64,000 nucleotides of DNA from Nisaea denitrificans DSM 18348. GTDB lineage: Bacteria > Pseudomonadota > Alphaproteobacteria > Thalassobaculales > Thalassobaculaceae. The notes under the pieces are model-generated. The model was not told the origin of the DNA and did no database searches. It worked only from the letters and a program-made list of their open reading frames with translations. How positions within the stretch are numbered: the stretch's first letter is position 1; every line of letters starts with the position of its first letter. Below are positions 1 through 8,717 of the stretch, piece by piece. The stretch covers positions 372,001 through 436,000 of the forward strand of contig NZ_AUFM01000015.1 of the NCBI RefSeq assembly GCF_000426505.1, read 5' to 3'. The position numbers were made by a program, and so were the translations under genes.

Positions 1-1545
1 CGTCTGGAGACCGTCTTTGCCGGCAACCCCGGCACGCGCATCCCGCTGGAGGCCGCGCCGGACGTTGCCGCCCAGTTCCTCTCCCAGCATGACCCGGTCT
101 ATGGCGGGATCGGCGATGCACCGAAATTCCCCCAGCCGACCATCCTGAAATTCCTCTGGCGGACAGGCCAGCGCACCCAGAACAACCAGATGCTGCAGGC
201 CGTGCGGACCTCCGTCACCGCCATGTGCGAGGGCGGGATCTACGATCATCTGGGCGGCGGTTTCGCCCGCTATTCGACCGATGCGGAATGGCTGGCCCCG
301 CATTTCGAGAAGATGCTCTACGACAATGCCCAGCTTGTCTCCCTGATGACCGAGATGCAGCGCCAGGAGCCAAACCCGCTCTATGAACAACGTATCCGGG
401 AGACAATTGACTGGCTGTTCCGGGAAATGATCTCGGACGGCGGGGGCTTCGCCTCCGCCCTCGACGCGGACAGCGAAGGCGAGGAAGGAAAGTTCTACGT
501 CTGGAGTGCGGAAGAGATCTCCGAAAGCCTGACGGAAGCCGGGCTCGACGCGACGCTCTTCGCGGAACATTACGACGTCACGCCCGGCGGCAATTGGGAA
601 GGCACGGTGATCCTGAACCGGCGCCACCGCAAGGGCCCCTTCCCCGAAGAGATCGAAGCCAAACTACGCGCCGCCCGTCAGCATCTGCTGACCCAGCGCG
701 ACAAACGCATCCGCCCAAGCTGGGACGACAAGGTGCTGGCCGACTGGAACGGCCTGATGATTGCGGCGCTCGCCGATGCGGCAATCCTGCTCGGAGAGGT
801 GGACTGGCTAGCCCGGGCCGAAGTCGCCTTCGCCTTCATCACAGAGCATATGGAGAAAGACGGGCGATTGCTGCATTCCTGCCGGAACGGACAGGCAAAG
901 CATGCGGCCACCCTGGACGATTATGCCAACATGATCCTCGCCGCCCTTACCCTCGAAGCCGCGACCGGAAAGCCCGCGTACCTGGCGAAAGCGGAGACAT
1001 GGGTTTCCGTCCTCGATCGGCATTTCCGCGATCAAAAGGACGGCTCCTACTTCTTCACGGCCGACGACCAGACGGATCTGATGCTCCGGACCAAGACCGC
1101 GATCGACAATGTGACCCCGGCCGGGAACAGCACACTGGTCGAATGCCTCGCCCGGCTCTGGCTCTTGACCGGAAAGACGGCCTATGCAGAGCGGGCAGAC
1201 ACCCTGACAAAAGCCTTCGCCGGATCCTTCCAGCAACAGCCACAGGGCTTTCCCGGCCTGCTCAACGGCATGGAATGGCTCCTGCATGGCCGGCAGATCG
1301 TCATTGTCGGCGATCCGGAGGCAGCAGAGACCAAAGCACTGGCCCATAGCGCCCGCACCGCCGGACGGGCCCTTTCGACCGTGCAAATCATCCGGGACGG
1401 CACCGCGCTTCCGGAGGATCATCCCGCCCACGGCAAGGGACCTGTCGATGGCGCACCCGCCGCCTATCTCTGCGTCAACCAGGTCTGCTCAGCGCCGGAA
1501 GTTGATCCGCAAGCGTTCCAAACCGCCCTTGAGGCCCGGCCATGA
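1..1545 (+). CDS. YyaL/DUF255 thioredoxin-domain family protein, C-terminal part (5' truncated by window)
   Basis: The reading frame is open from base 1, so the gene begins outside the window; about 514 codons are visible. The first visible residues contain the GGIGDAPKFPQP signature that follows the thioredoxin-like DUF255 domain in YyaL/SPATA20 proteins. The rest matches the alpha/alpha-barrel part of the family, with HLGGGFARYSTD, HFEKMLYDNAQL and DADSEGEEGKFYVW motifs. The family's thioredoxin-like fold with a glycosidase-like barrel has no firmly established biochemical role. It overlaps the next gene by ATGA, suggesting coupled translation. Family assignment is strong; function is unknown. 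Confidence 0.88.
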   Translation, partial: RLETVFAGNPGTRIPLEAAPDVAAQFLSQHDPVYGGIGDAPKFPQPTILKFLWRTGQRTQNNQMLQAVRTSVTAMCEGGIYDHLGGGFARYSTDAEWLAPHFEKMLYDNAQLVSLMTEMQRQEPNPLYEQRIRETIDWLFREMISDGGGFASALDADSEGEEGKFYVWSAEEISESLTEAGLDATLFAEHYDVTPGGNWEGTVILNRRHRKGPFPEEIEAKLRAARQHLLTQRDKRIRPSWDDKVLADWNGLMIAALADAAILLGEVDWLARAEVAFAFITEHMEKDGRLLHSCRNGQAKHAATLDDYANMILAALTLEAATGKPAYLAKAETWVSVLDRHFRDQKDGSYFFTADDQTDLMLRTKTAIDNVTPAGNSTLVECLARLWLLTGKTAYAERADTLTKAFAGSFQQQPQGFPGLLNGMEWLLHGRQIVIVGDPEAAETKALAHSARTAGRALSTVQIIRDGTALPEDHPAHGKGPVDGAPAAYLCVNQVCSAPEVDPQAFQTALEARP

Positions 1546-2030
1546 GCGCGCCCCATCAGCACAGCTTCAACAGCCCCATCGGCCGCATTCACCTGACCGA
1601 AGAGGGCGGAGCCATCACAGGCCTGACATGGGTTTCACGTGAAACACCTGCACTTCATTCCGACAACGCAACAACCAATCTTATGGCGGAAGCAGAGCGT
1701 CAGATACGTGCCTACTTCGCGAAAGAACGCCGGAATTTCGACCTGCCCCTGGCTTTCAATCGCGGCTCCGCTTTCGAGCAATCGGTCTGGCGGGCCATGC
1801 AGGAAATCCCCTTCGGCACGGTCTGGACCTACGGCGATATCGCGGACCATGTCGGCGGTGTCGCCCGGGCGGTGGGCGGTGCCTGCGGCTCCAACCCGAT
1901 CCCGCTGATCATCCCTTGTCACCGGGTGGTCGGCAGCAATGGCAAACTGACCGGGTTTTCCGGTGATGGCGGCATCGCCACCAAGCAGCGCCTGCTCGAC
2001 CATGAGTCGGACCAGCTCTCTCTGTTTTGA
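1542..2030 (+). CDS. ogt: Methylated-DNA--[protein]-cysteine S-methyltransferase
   Basis: A 162-residue suicide DNA-repair protein that removes alkyl groups from O6-alkylguanine by transfer to its own cysteine. The active-site motif IIPCHRVVG is present with the acceptor Cys at about residue 126. It is preceded by the helix-turn-helix region (FGTVWTYGDIA) and the conserved N/G hinge (GGACGSNP). It lacks the AraC-type regulatory domain of Ada, so it is an Ogt-type enzyme. The ATG overlaps the upstream stop (ATGA). The first 50 residues are divergent, as is usual for the family. Confidence 0.93.
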   Translation: MSAPHQHSFNSPIGRIHLTEEGGAITGLTWVSRETPALHSDNATTNLMAEAERQIRAYFAKERRNFDLPLAFNRGSAFEQSVWRAMQEIPFGTVWTYGDIADHVGGVARAVGGACGSNPIPLIIPCHRVVGSNGKLTGFSGDGGIATKQRLLDHESDQLSLF

Positions 2031-2118
2031 CGGACACCCATGCCGCAACGGAGCGTGGACACGGGATCGCCCGCACGCCTAGTCTCTCGCCAATGACAGC
2101 TTTGGAGGGAGGCATTCA

Positions 2119-2817
2119 ATGGCATATGTGACAGTCAAAGCCGCTGACGGCGGCTCTTTTCAGGCCTATCACGCGGCGCCCGCAGGCGGCGGAAAAGCCC
2201 CGGGCATCGTCCTGATCCAGGAAATCTTCGGCGTCAACAAGGTCATGCGCGACCAGGCGGACGCCTATGCGGCCGAAGGATATCACGTGCTCTGCCCGGA
2301 TGTTTTCTGGCGCATCGAGCCCGGCATCGACATCACCGACCAGAGCCAGGCCGAATGGGACAGGGCGTTCGCGCTGTTCAATGCCTTCGATGTGGACAAG
2401 GGCGTTGAGGACCTGAAGGCCGCCCTCGCCCATCTGAGGACCATGGACGGCTGCAGCGGCAAGGCCGGGTCCGTCGGCTATTGCCTCGGCGGTAAGCTCG
2501 CCTACCTGATGGCCACCCGGTCCGACGCCGACTGCACTGTCAGCTATTACGGCGTTGGTCTGGATGATCTTCTTGGAGAATCCTCCAATATTACAAAACC
2601 CTATCTGAACCACATGGCCTCCGAGGACGGTTTCGTCCCGAAAGAGGCGCAGGCGAAGATCAAGGCGGGCCTGGCAGACAATCCGCAGGTCACACTGCAT
2701 GTCTATGACGGCCAGGACCACGCTTTTGCGCGTCAGGGAGGCGCGCATTACGATGCGGCGGCGGCCAAGACGGCCAATGCCCGCACCACGGACTTCTTCA
2801 AAACCCATCTCGGCTGA
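2119..2817 (+). CDS. Dienelactone hydrolase family protein
   Basis: A 232-residue alpha/beta hydrolase of the carboxymethylenebutenolidase (dienelactone hydrolase) family. The expected Cys-Asp-His triad can be read: Cys122 in GYCLGG, Asp170 in SEDGFVP and His201 in GQDHAFAR. The N-terminal QEIFGVNKVMRDQAD segment is also typical. The start is supported by a GGAGGGAGG ribosome-binding sequence about 6 bases upstream. There are no other chlorocatechol genes nearby, so it is probably a general hydrolase rather than a dedicated aromatic-degradation enzyme. The quinone oxidoreductase follows after 18 bp and is likely co-transcribed. Confidence 0.9.
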   Translation: MAYVTVKAADGGSFQAYHAAPAGGGKAPGIVLIQEIFGVNKVMRDQADAYAAEGYHVLCPDVFWRIEPGIDITDQSQAEWDRAFALFNAFDVDKGVEDLKAALAHLRTMDGCSGKAGSVGYCLGGKLAYLMATRSDADCTVSYYGVGLDDLLGESSNITKPYLNHMASEDGFVPKEAQAKIKAGLADNPQVTLHVYDGQDHAFARQGGAHYDAAAAKTANARTTDFFKTHLG

Positions 2818-2835
2818 AACAAGGGAACAAGAAAC

Positions 2836-3810
2836 ATGGTCAAGGCAATCCAGTTCAAGACACCGGGCGGTCCGGAAGTTCTCGAAATGACCGACATCGA
2901 TCTCGCGGCCCCGGCCGCGGGTGAAATCACCGTGCGGCATACCGCGATCGGCCTCAATTTCATCGATACCTATCACCGCAGCGGACTCTATCCCCTGCCG
3001 CTTCCCGCCGGCATCGGCATGGAAGGTGCCGGCGTGGTCGAGGCTGCCGGCAGCGCCGTGTCCGACCTCAAGGTCGGCGACCGCGTGGCCTACGCCTCCC
3101 CGCCCCCGGGCTCCTATGCCGAGGCCCGCAACATCGCCGCCGACCGCGTCGTCAAGATCCCGGCCGGTGTCGAGGACCAGACCGCCGCCGCGATGATGCT
3201 GAAGGGCATGACCGCGCAGTACCTGATCCGGCAGATCTACAAGGTCAGCAAGGGCGACACGATCCTGATCCATGCCGCGGCCGGCGGCGTCGGCCAGATC
3301 GTCAGCCAGTGGGCCAACCATCTCGGTGCCACCGTCATCGGTACTGTCGGCAGCAAGGAAAAGGCGGAAATCGCCAAGGCCAACGGCTGCCATCATCCGG
3401 TGCTTTACAATGACGAGGATTTTGTTGAGCGGGTGAAGGAGATCACGGACGGCAAGATGCTGCCGGTGGTCTATGATTCGATCGGCGCGACGACTTTCGA
3501 CAAGTCCCTCGATTGCCTGCGTCCGCGCGGCCTGATGGTCAGCTTCGGCCAGGCCGCCGGCCCGATCCCGCCGGTCAATCTCGGGGTTTTCGCACAGAAG
3601 GGCTCGCTCTTCTTCACCCGGCCGACGCTGTTCAACTACATCTCGACCGCTGAAGATCTGCGCGCGACGGCTGGCGATTTGTTCGATGCAGTCTCCTCAG
3701 GCGCGGTGAAGATCCATATCGACCAGACCTTCCCGCTGGCAGAAGCCAAGGCTGCCCATGAGGCTCTCGAGGCACGGAAGACCACGGGTTCGACCATACT
3801 GATCCCGTAG
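2836..3810 (+). CDS. NAD(P)H:quinone oxidoreductase, zinc-independent MDR family
   Basis: A 324-residue medium-chain reductase of the quinone oxidoreductase (QOR) type. It reduces quinones or enones with NADPH and has no zinc ligands. Seen: N-terminal GroES-like part with the GLNFIDTYHRSGLYP and GMEGAGVV motifs, then the nucleotide-binding motif AAAGGVGQIVSQWA at about residues 150-163, and C-terminal LRPRGLMVSFGQAAGP. The start ATG follows AAGGGAACAAGAAAC. It lies 18 bp after the dienelactone hydrolase gene and ends just before a strong hairpin terminator. The physiological substrate cannot be told from sequence. Confidence 0.9.
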   Translation: MVKAIQFKTPGGPEVLEMTDIDLAAPAAGEITVRHTAIGLNFIDTYHRSGLYPLPLPAGIGMEGAGVVEAAGSAVSDLKVGDRVAYASPPPGSYAEARNIAADRVVKIPAGVEDQTAAAMMLKGMTAQYLIRQIYKVSKGDTILIHAAAGGVGQIVSQWANHLGATVIGTVGSKEKAEIAKANGCHHPVLYNDEDFVERVKEITDGKMLPVVYDSIGATTFDKSLDCLRPRGLMVSFGQAAGPIPPVNLGVFAQKGSLFFTRPTLFNYISTAEDLRATAGDLFDAVSSGAVKIHIDQTFPLAEAKAAHEALEARKTTGSTILIP

Positions 3811-3831
3811 GATCCGGTCTCTGGACAAACA

Positions 3832-3863
3832 AAAAGGGCGGAGCCTGGAGGCTCCGCCCTTTT
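3832..3863. terminator. Bidirectional intrinsic terminator between quinone oxidoreductase and rho
   Basis: A perfect 10-bp GC-rich stem (3836-3845 pairing with 3850-3859) with a TGGA loop is flanked by AAAA on the left and TTTT on the right, so it can stop transcription from both convergent genes. It lies 25 bp after the quinone oxidoreductase stop and 20 bp beyond the rho stop. Confidence 0.88.
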
Positions 3864-3882
3864 CTTTGATCTTTATGGCCGG

Positions 3883-5145
3883 TCAGGAATTCATGGCATC
3901 GAAGAAATCGTGGTTGTTCTTCGAGACCTTGAGCTTGTCGATCAGGAATTCCATGGCATCGACGGTGCCCATCTGGGTCAGGATACGGCGTAGCACCCAC
4001 ATCTTGTTGAGGGTCGCACGATCCACCAGAAGCTCTTCCTTCCGGGTACCCGAACGGGTGATGTCGATGGCCGGGAACGTCCGCTTGTCGGCCAGCTTGC
4101 GGTCCAGGATGATCTCGGAGTTACCCGTACCCTTGAACTCTTCGAAGATAACTTCATCCATTCGGGAGCCAGTATCGATCAGCGCGGTCGCAATGATCGT
4201 CAGCGAGCCGCCCTCCTCGATATTCCGGGCCGCACCGAAGAAGCGCTTCGGCCGCTGCAGGGCGTTCGCATCCACACCACCGGTCAGCACCTTGCCCGAG
4301 GACGGCACCACCGTGTTGTAGGCACGTGCCAGACGGGTGATGGAATCCAGCAGAATAACCACGTCGCGCTTGTGCTCGACAAGGCGCTTTGCCTTCTCGA
4401 TCACCATCTCCGCGACCTGGACGTGGCGTGACGCCGGCTCGTCGAAGGTCGAGCTGATAACCTCGCCCTTCACCGAACGGTCCATGTCGGTCACTTCTTC
4501 CGGCCGCTCGTCGATGAGCAACACCAGGAGATAGGCGTCCGGATGATTTTCGGCAATCGCATGCGCGATGTTCTGCAGCATAACCGTTTTACCGGTACGC
4601 GGCGGCGCCACGATCAGACCACGCTGCCCCATGCCAAGCGGTGCGATCAGATCGATCACGCGCGTTGTGGCACCCTGCTGCTTGTTCGTGGGATCTTCGA
4701 GCTCAAGATTGAGCCTTTGTTCCGGATACAGCGGGGTCAGATTATCGAAATTGATCCGGTGGCGAACCGCGTCCGGATCTTCGAAATTGATCTGATTGAC
4801 CTTGAGCAGCGCAAAGTACCGCTCGCCGTCTTTCGGTGCCCTGATCTGCCCCTCGACCGTATCGCCGGTGCGCAGCCCAAAGCGCCGCACCTGACTCGGA
4901 GAGATGTAGATATCATCCGGACCCGGTAAGTAATTCGATTCAGGCGATCTTAAGAAGCCGAAGCCATCCGGCAGTGTTTCAAGAACACCTGTGCCGTAGA
5001 TCGGTAGATCGTTATCAGCTAATTGTTTAAGAATAGCGAACATCATGTCCTGCTTGCGCAGAACACTTGCGTTCTCGATCTCCAAGTCTTCCGCAAATGC
5101 GAGAAGATCTTGAGGTGTCTTCGATTTCAGCTCTTGAAGATGCAT
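3883..5145 (-). CDS. rho: Transcription termination factor Rho
   Basis: A 420-residue hexameric RNA-dependent helicase that terminates transcription. The N-terminal helix domain starts [15 protein letters not shown]. It is followed by the RNA-binding cold-shock-like domain ([20 protein letters not shown], residues about 61-80), Walker A (PPRTGKT, about 181-187) and Walker B with [12 protein letters not shown]. The frame is open 21 codons further up to 5208. However, ATG 5145 has an AGGA sequence at the right distance and gives the family's usual N-terminus and length, so it is preferred. It is last in the hemE-hemJ-rho series and also has its own good promoter candidate. Confidence 0.96.
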   Translation of the reverse strand: MHLQELKSKTPQDLLAFAEDLEIENASVLRKQDMMFAILKQLADNDLPIYGTGVLETLPDGFGFLRSPESNYLPGPDDIYISPSQVRRFGLRTGDTVEGQIRAPKDGERYFALLKVNQINFEDPDAVRHRINFDNLTPLYPEQRLNLELEDPTNKQQGATTRVIDLIAPLGMGQRGLIVAPPRTGKTVMLQNIAHAIAENHPDAYLLVLLIDERPEEVTDMDRSVKGEVISSTFDEPASRHVQVAEMVIEKAKRLVEHKRDVVILLDSITRLARAYNTVVPSSGKVLTGGVDANALQRPKRFFGAARNIEEGGSLTIIATALIDTGSRMDEVIFEEFKGTGNSEIILDRKLADKRTFPAIDITRSGTRKEELLVDRATLNKMWVLRRILTQMGTVDAMEFLIDKLKVSKNNHDFFDAMNS

Positions 5146-5297
5146 CGTCCTGTCGATGATCAGGTATAACGAATGTTTTGAGAGTTCGGCCTCATGAGCA
5201 AGCCGCACGAGTGTGCTGGTTAGAGCAGACTTTTATTATTCGTTCTTGTGCGGGAAAGACCTGACGCAGCGCCCTAAGGCGATCAGCGCTGATTTCA

Positions 5298-5325
5298 ATT
5301 ACAGTGCTTCAGCGCTTAATGTCAA
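5298..5325 (-). promoter_or_regulatory. Candidate housekeeping promoter of rho
   Basis: On the minus strand a perfect -35 TTGACA (5325-5320) is followed by a 16-bp spacer and TGTAAT (5303-5298), a 5/6 match to the -10 consensus. The expected start lies near 5291, within a perfect 12-bp palindrome ATCAGCGCTGAT (5282-5293). That leaves a leader of about 145 nt before the rho ATG. A long rho leader is known in other bacteria, where Rho regulates its own termination; whether that applies here is inference. Confidence 0.6.
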
Positions 5326-5351
5326 ACCCGAATATTTGAGAAAAATGGAAT

Positions 5352-5786
5352 TCATCCGGAAAACGGCTTCACGATTACCATGATCACGATCACGATCAGC
5401 AAAATCGTCGGAACTTCATTCGCTATGCGATAGAAGCGTTCGCTATGCGGATTTGCATCCGCAGCGAATTGCCGTCTCCAGCGCGCCAGTCCGCCGTGAA
5501 AAGCGGTCATGATTACGATACAGGCAAGCTTCACATGCATCCACGGCTCCGAGAGATAGTCCGGAACCAGAACCAGCATCCAGATACCGAATATGAACGT
5601 CGAAATCATCGCCGGGTTAATAATCGCCCGCAGCAACCGTCTTTCCATCACCTTCAGGGTTTCGGAGAGCTCGGAGCCAGCCGCGGCGCCCACGTGATAG
5701 ACGTAGAGACGCGGCAGATAAAACATCCCCGCCATCCAGGCGACCATGCTGATCACATGAAGAGCCTTGATCCATTCGTAGCTCAT
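5352..5786 (-). CDS. hemJ: Protoporphyrinogen IX oxidase HemJ (CopD-like membrane protein)
   Basis: A 144-residue four-helix membrane protein that oxidises protoporphyrinogen IX to protoporphyrin IX in the inner membrane. The N-terminal helix carries the family signature WIKALHVISMVAWMAGMFYLPRLYVYH with its conserved histidines. A second signature, WMHVKLACIVIMTAFHG, includes the conserved Lys and His. Membrane segments are visible at roughly residues 5-25, 55-75, 83-100 and 122-141. It lies 26 bp downstream of hemE, matching consecutive use in heme synthesis. Length fits HemJ (about 140-150) rather than copper-resistance CopD proteins. Confidence 0.92.
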   Translation of the reverse strand: MSYEWIKALHVISMVAWMAGMFYLPRLYVYHVGAAAGSELSETLKVMERRLLRAIINPAMISTFIFGIWMLVLVPDYLSEPWMHVKLACIVIMTAFHGGLARWRRQFAADANPHSERFYRIANEVPTILLIVIVIMVIVKPFSG

Positions 5787-5812
5787 GCGCGCATCTCTCC
5801 CTGCAAGTAGCG

Positions 5813-6844
5813 TCAGCGCCCGGCGCGGACCTGCCGGACAAGCTGTTCCACGTGTTCAATCGGCGTGGTCGGCAAGATGCCGTGCCCGAGATTGAAGATA
5901 AATGGCTTCGAGGCTGCCGTCGAAAGGATGCTCTCGACTTCTGCTTCAAGCCCGGCCCCCCCGGCAAGCAAGGCAATTGGATCGAGGTTTCCCTGGATCG
6001 GCATCCGGGTCTGGATGTTCTCGACAGCCCACCGGAGCGGCATCGCTGTGTCGACCGCGACCGCATCGACACCCGTTTCCTCGATATAGTCGAGATAATG
6101 GGCCCCGGCCGCGCGCGGAAATCCAATGATCGGCAGATCCGGATACTGGGCTTTTACCGCCGAGACGATCTTCTTTGTCGGCTCCAATACCGCCATGCGG
6201 AATAACCGCGATGACAACACTCCGGCCCAGGAGTCGAAGAGCTTGAGGACTTCAGCCCCTGCTTTCGCCTGACCGAGAAGATAGATAATCGTGCCCTCGA
6301 CCACGATATCGATCAGCTCCTGAAAGCCTTCCGGATCCGAATAGGCCCAGCGCTTGGTCGCTGCGTAATCCTTACTGCTTCCACCTTCGACCATATAGGT
6401 GATCACGGTCCAGGGGCTGCCCGAGAAGCCGATCAGCGTGGTTTCGGCAGGGAGGGCGGCCCGAACCCGCGAGACGGTCTCATAGACGTTCCCTACGCGC
6501 TCTGAGAGGCCATTGATATCGAGACTCTTCAGCGCTGCACGATCTGTCACCGGTTCGAGAACGGGACCCTTGCCTTCGACAAAGCGCAGAGGCTGACCGA
6601 GACCGTAAGGCACGATCAGGATATCGGAAAACAGGATAGCGCCATCCATGCCAAACCGGCGGATCGGCTGCAAAGTCACTTCCGCCGCCATCTCCGGATT
6701 GAGGCAAAGATCGACGAAAGATCCGGCTTCTGCCCTGATCGCCCGATATTCCGGCAGATACCGTCCAGCTTGCCGCATCAGCCAGATCGGCGGGATTTCC
6801 GCTGTTTTTCCGGCGAGCACATTCAATAGAGCTTTATCGGTCAT
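5813..6844 (-). CDS. hemE: Uroporphyrinogen decarboxylase
   Basis: A 343-residue cytoplasmic TIM-barrel enzyme that converts uroporphyrinogen III to coproporphyrinogen III by four decarboxylations. Recognised by the N-terminal PIWLMRQAGRYLPEYR signature with its active-site arginine residues. Also seen are DGAILFSDILIVPYGLG with the catalytic Asp, GFSGSPWTVITYMVEGG and the C-terminal FNLGHGILPTTPIEHV. Full length for the family. It is transcribed away from the putative origin at 6845-7241, as hemE is in Caulobacter, and leads into hemJ. Confidence 0.96.
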   Translation of the reverse strand: MTDKALLNVLAGKTAEIPPIWLMRQAGRYLPEYRAIRAEAGSFVDLCLNPEMAAEVTLQPIRRFGMDGAILFSDILIVPYGLGQPLRFVEGKGPVLEPVTDRAALKSLDINGLSERVGNVYETVSRVRAALPAETTLIGFSGSPWTVITYMVEGGSSKDYAATKRWAYSDPEGFQELIDIVVEGTIIYLLGQAKAGAEVLKLFDSWAGVLSSRLFRMAVLEPTKKIVSAVKAQYPDLPIIGFPRAAGAHYLDYIEETGVDAVAVDTAMPLRWAVENIQTRMPIQGNLDPIALLAGGAGLEAEVESILSTAASKPFIFNLGHGILPTTPIEHVEQLVRQVRAGR

Positions 6845-7241
6845 CGATTGCCTGTCCGTTTGGTGATAAGCGCGCCACTCCTATCAAAGAATCTTATTAT
6901 AAATAAGTAGGAAGTGGTTGTAGTGGTGCTGTGAGTCCTGTGGATTACCGTTTCAGCACAGGTCATCCACAGTTCTGTTCTGCCGGAAGCATACAGGGCT
7001 GGATCGGGGACAAGGAGGGGTAAAAACGTCGCAAGGCCCCGGTATCTATCACACCGGGTTATTGTGAATAGCGGGGATATCTTGTCGCCGCTGGGCCGGA
7101 TGGGAGTTGTCCATCTGTCGGGAAAAGATTGTCCCTGTATTAACAACCGGCCTGCTAGCTATGGCATGAAGTGGTGCAGTTTTTCTTTCGGAAGAGATTC
7201 CGGATTCTGTAAACAGATCGTACACAGTTATCCCCAACCGG
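6845..7241. other. oriC: Putative chromosomal replication origin (oriC) between hemE and the PPDK-regulator gene
   Basis: This 397-bp gene-free stretch lies between divergent hemE and the DUF299/RP001 homologue, the exact position of the Caulobacter origin. Four nonamers differ by one base from the DnaA box TTATNCACA: 6939-6947 (minus, TAATCCACA), 6963-6971 (plus, TCATCCACA), 7063-7071 (minus, CTATTCACA) and 7228-7236 (plus, TTATCCCCA). An AT-rich tract at about 6883-6909 could serve as unwinding element. Four GANTC methylation sites occur at 6889, 6933, 7196 and 7203, more than expected in GC-rich DNA. It must also hold the promoters of both flanking genes. The call rests on synteny plus motifs; GC skew was not computed. 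Confidence 0.75.
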
Positions 7242-8075
7242 ATGTGGAATTTGACCGATACGGATATTCATCTTCACCTTGTGTCGGACGCGACCGGTGA
7301 AACCAACCATCAGGTCGCCCGGGCTTGCCTCGTTCAGTTCGAGGGTGTCCGTGCACGTGAGCATGTCTGGTCTCTGGTCCGAACATCGGGCCATATCGAG
7401 AAGGTGCTCGCTGCGGTCAGCGTCTATCCGGGGCCGGTGCTTTTCACCCTGGTCAATCCGGAGCTTCGCCAGCAGTTGGAAAAGGGCTGCCAGCAGCGCC
7501 GTGTTCCCTGCATTTCCGTGCTGGATACGGTGGTCAATGCCCTGGGCAGCTTTCTGGGTCAAGAGAGCCACGGCCGGCCCGGTCGGCAGCATGAACTGGA
7601 CGCGGCCTATTTCGACCGGATCCGCGCCATGGACTACACCTTGGCGCATGATGACGGGCAGATGGTCCATGACCTTGAAGATGCCGACATTGTGATCGTT
7701 GGCGTTTCCCGAACCTCGAAGACCCCGACTTCTCTCTATCTCGCGAACAGAGGCTATGCGACGGCGAATATCCCGGTGGTGCCGGGGGTTGCACTGCCGC
7801 AAGAGCTTTACAGCCTGAAAAAGCCGTTCGTGATCGCCCTGACCAACGATCCGAACCGGCTGACCCAGGTTCGGCGCAACCGGATGCTGATGCTCCAGCA
7901 CAGCAACGAAACGGACTATGTCGATCCTGAAAAGGTCCGTGCCGAGGTGATAGATGCACGCAAACTCTTCACAAAAGGCGGTTGGCCGGTAATCGATGTG
8001 ACCCGTCGTTCGATCGAGGAAACTGCTGCGGCAGTGCTTCAGAAATACGCCAAGTTTCACGGTCTGGAATCCTGA
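7242..8075 (+). CDS. Pyruvate, phosphate dikinase regulatory protein (DUF299 kinase/pyrophosphorylase)
   Basis: A 277-residue bifunctional serine/threonine kinase and phosphorylase of the PPSR/RP001 family. The family inactivates pyruvate phosphate dikinase or PEP synthetase using ADP, and reactivates it by phosphorolysis. Seen: N-terminal HLVSDATGET signature and the P-loop GVSRTSKTPTSLYLA at about residues 154-168. C-terminal motifs are YVDPEKVRAEV and GWPVIDVTRRSIEETAA. No ppdK or ppsA lies in the window, so the target here is unknown. It is the first gene to the right of the putative origin and shares one base with the next start (TGATG). Confidence 0.93.
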   Translation: MWNLTDTDIHLHLVSDATGETNHQVARACLVQFEGVRAREHVWSLVRTSGHIEKVLAAVSVYPGPVLFTLVNPELRQQLEKGCQQRRVPCISVLDTVVNALGSFLGQESHGRPGRQHELDAAYFDRIRAMDYTLAHDDGQMVHDLEDADIVIVGVSRTSKTPTSLYLANRGYATANIPVVPGVALPQELYSLKKPFVIALTNDPNRLTQVRRNRMLMLQHSNETDYVDPEKVRAEVIDARKLFTKGGWPVIDVTRRSIEETAAAVLQKYAKFHGLES

Positions 8076-8713
8076 TGACCGAGCATTTTGATCCCTCTCA
8101 TCTTGCCGGTACCGGTGAAAAACCGGTCGTGCTGGCCTCCGGAAGCCGGACCCGCGCCGATATGCTCCGCTCGGCGGGCCTGGCCGTGGAAATACGAAAA
8201 CCCGCAGTCGACGAGTCCGAGTTCAAACGGAGCCTTCGGGCCGAAGGGGCGAGCGCAGCTGAGGTCGCGACCTTTCTTGCCGAAATGAAGGCAAACACCG
8301 TCTCCCGCGCGGTGCCGGAAGCGCTGGTGATCGGTGCCGATCAGATGCTCGATATCGACGGGGAGTGGCTGGATAAACCGGAAGACCGGGCAGGCGCCGC
8401 CGCGCATCTGCGACGTTTGTCCGGCAAGCGCCATAGCTTGATAAGTGCCGTGGTCGTTTCCGCCGGTGGAACCCGGATATGGCACAATATCGCTACGGCA
8501 AGCCTGCTTGTCCGCCCCCTCTCCGACGAGTTCATAGACGCTTATCTCGATACTGTCGGTGACATGGCGCTGGAGTCCGTCGGGGCCTATCAGCTTGAAT
8601 CTGTCGGGGCCCAGCTTTTCACAGCGGTCGAGGGCGACTTCTTCACCGTTCTCGGGCTGCCTCTGCTTCCCTTGCTCGATTTCATGCGCACGCACAGCGC
8701 GCTCAGGACCTGA
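8075..8713 (+). CDS. maf: Maf-family nucleotide pyrophosphatase
   Basis: A 212-residue house-cleaning nucleotide pyrophosphatase of the Maf/septum-formation family, which hydrolyses non-canonical or methylated NTPs. The signature LASGSRTRADMLRSAGL near the N-terminus and GADQMLDIDGEWLDKPED in the middle are visible. The C-terminal half contains SVGAYQLESVGAQLF. The ATG at 8075 overlaps the previous stop (TGATG) and gives a normal N-terminus; an upstream in-frame start at 7982 would lie within the preceding gene and is not preferred. Part of the origin-proximal cluster. Confidence 0.92.
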   Translation: MTEHFDPSHLAGTGEKPVVLASGSRTRADMLRSAGLAVEIRKPAVDESEFKRSLRAEGASAAEVATFLAEMKANTVSRAVPEALVIGADQMLDIDGEWLDKPEDRAGAAAHLRRLSGKRHSLISAVVVSAGGTRIWHNIATASLLVRPLSDEFIDAYLDTVGDMALESVGAYQLESVGAQLFTAVEGDFFTVLGLPLLPLLDFMRTHSALRT

Positions 8714-8717
8714 ATCA

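Noticed and set aside
2116-3396. A 426-codon minus-strand frame across the hydrolase and quinone oxidoreductase genes
   Set aside because: It spans two well-supported genes on the other strand and shows only low-complexity Gly/Asp-rich translation.
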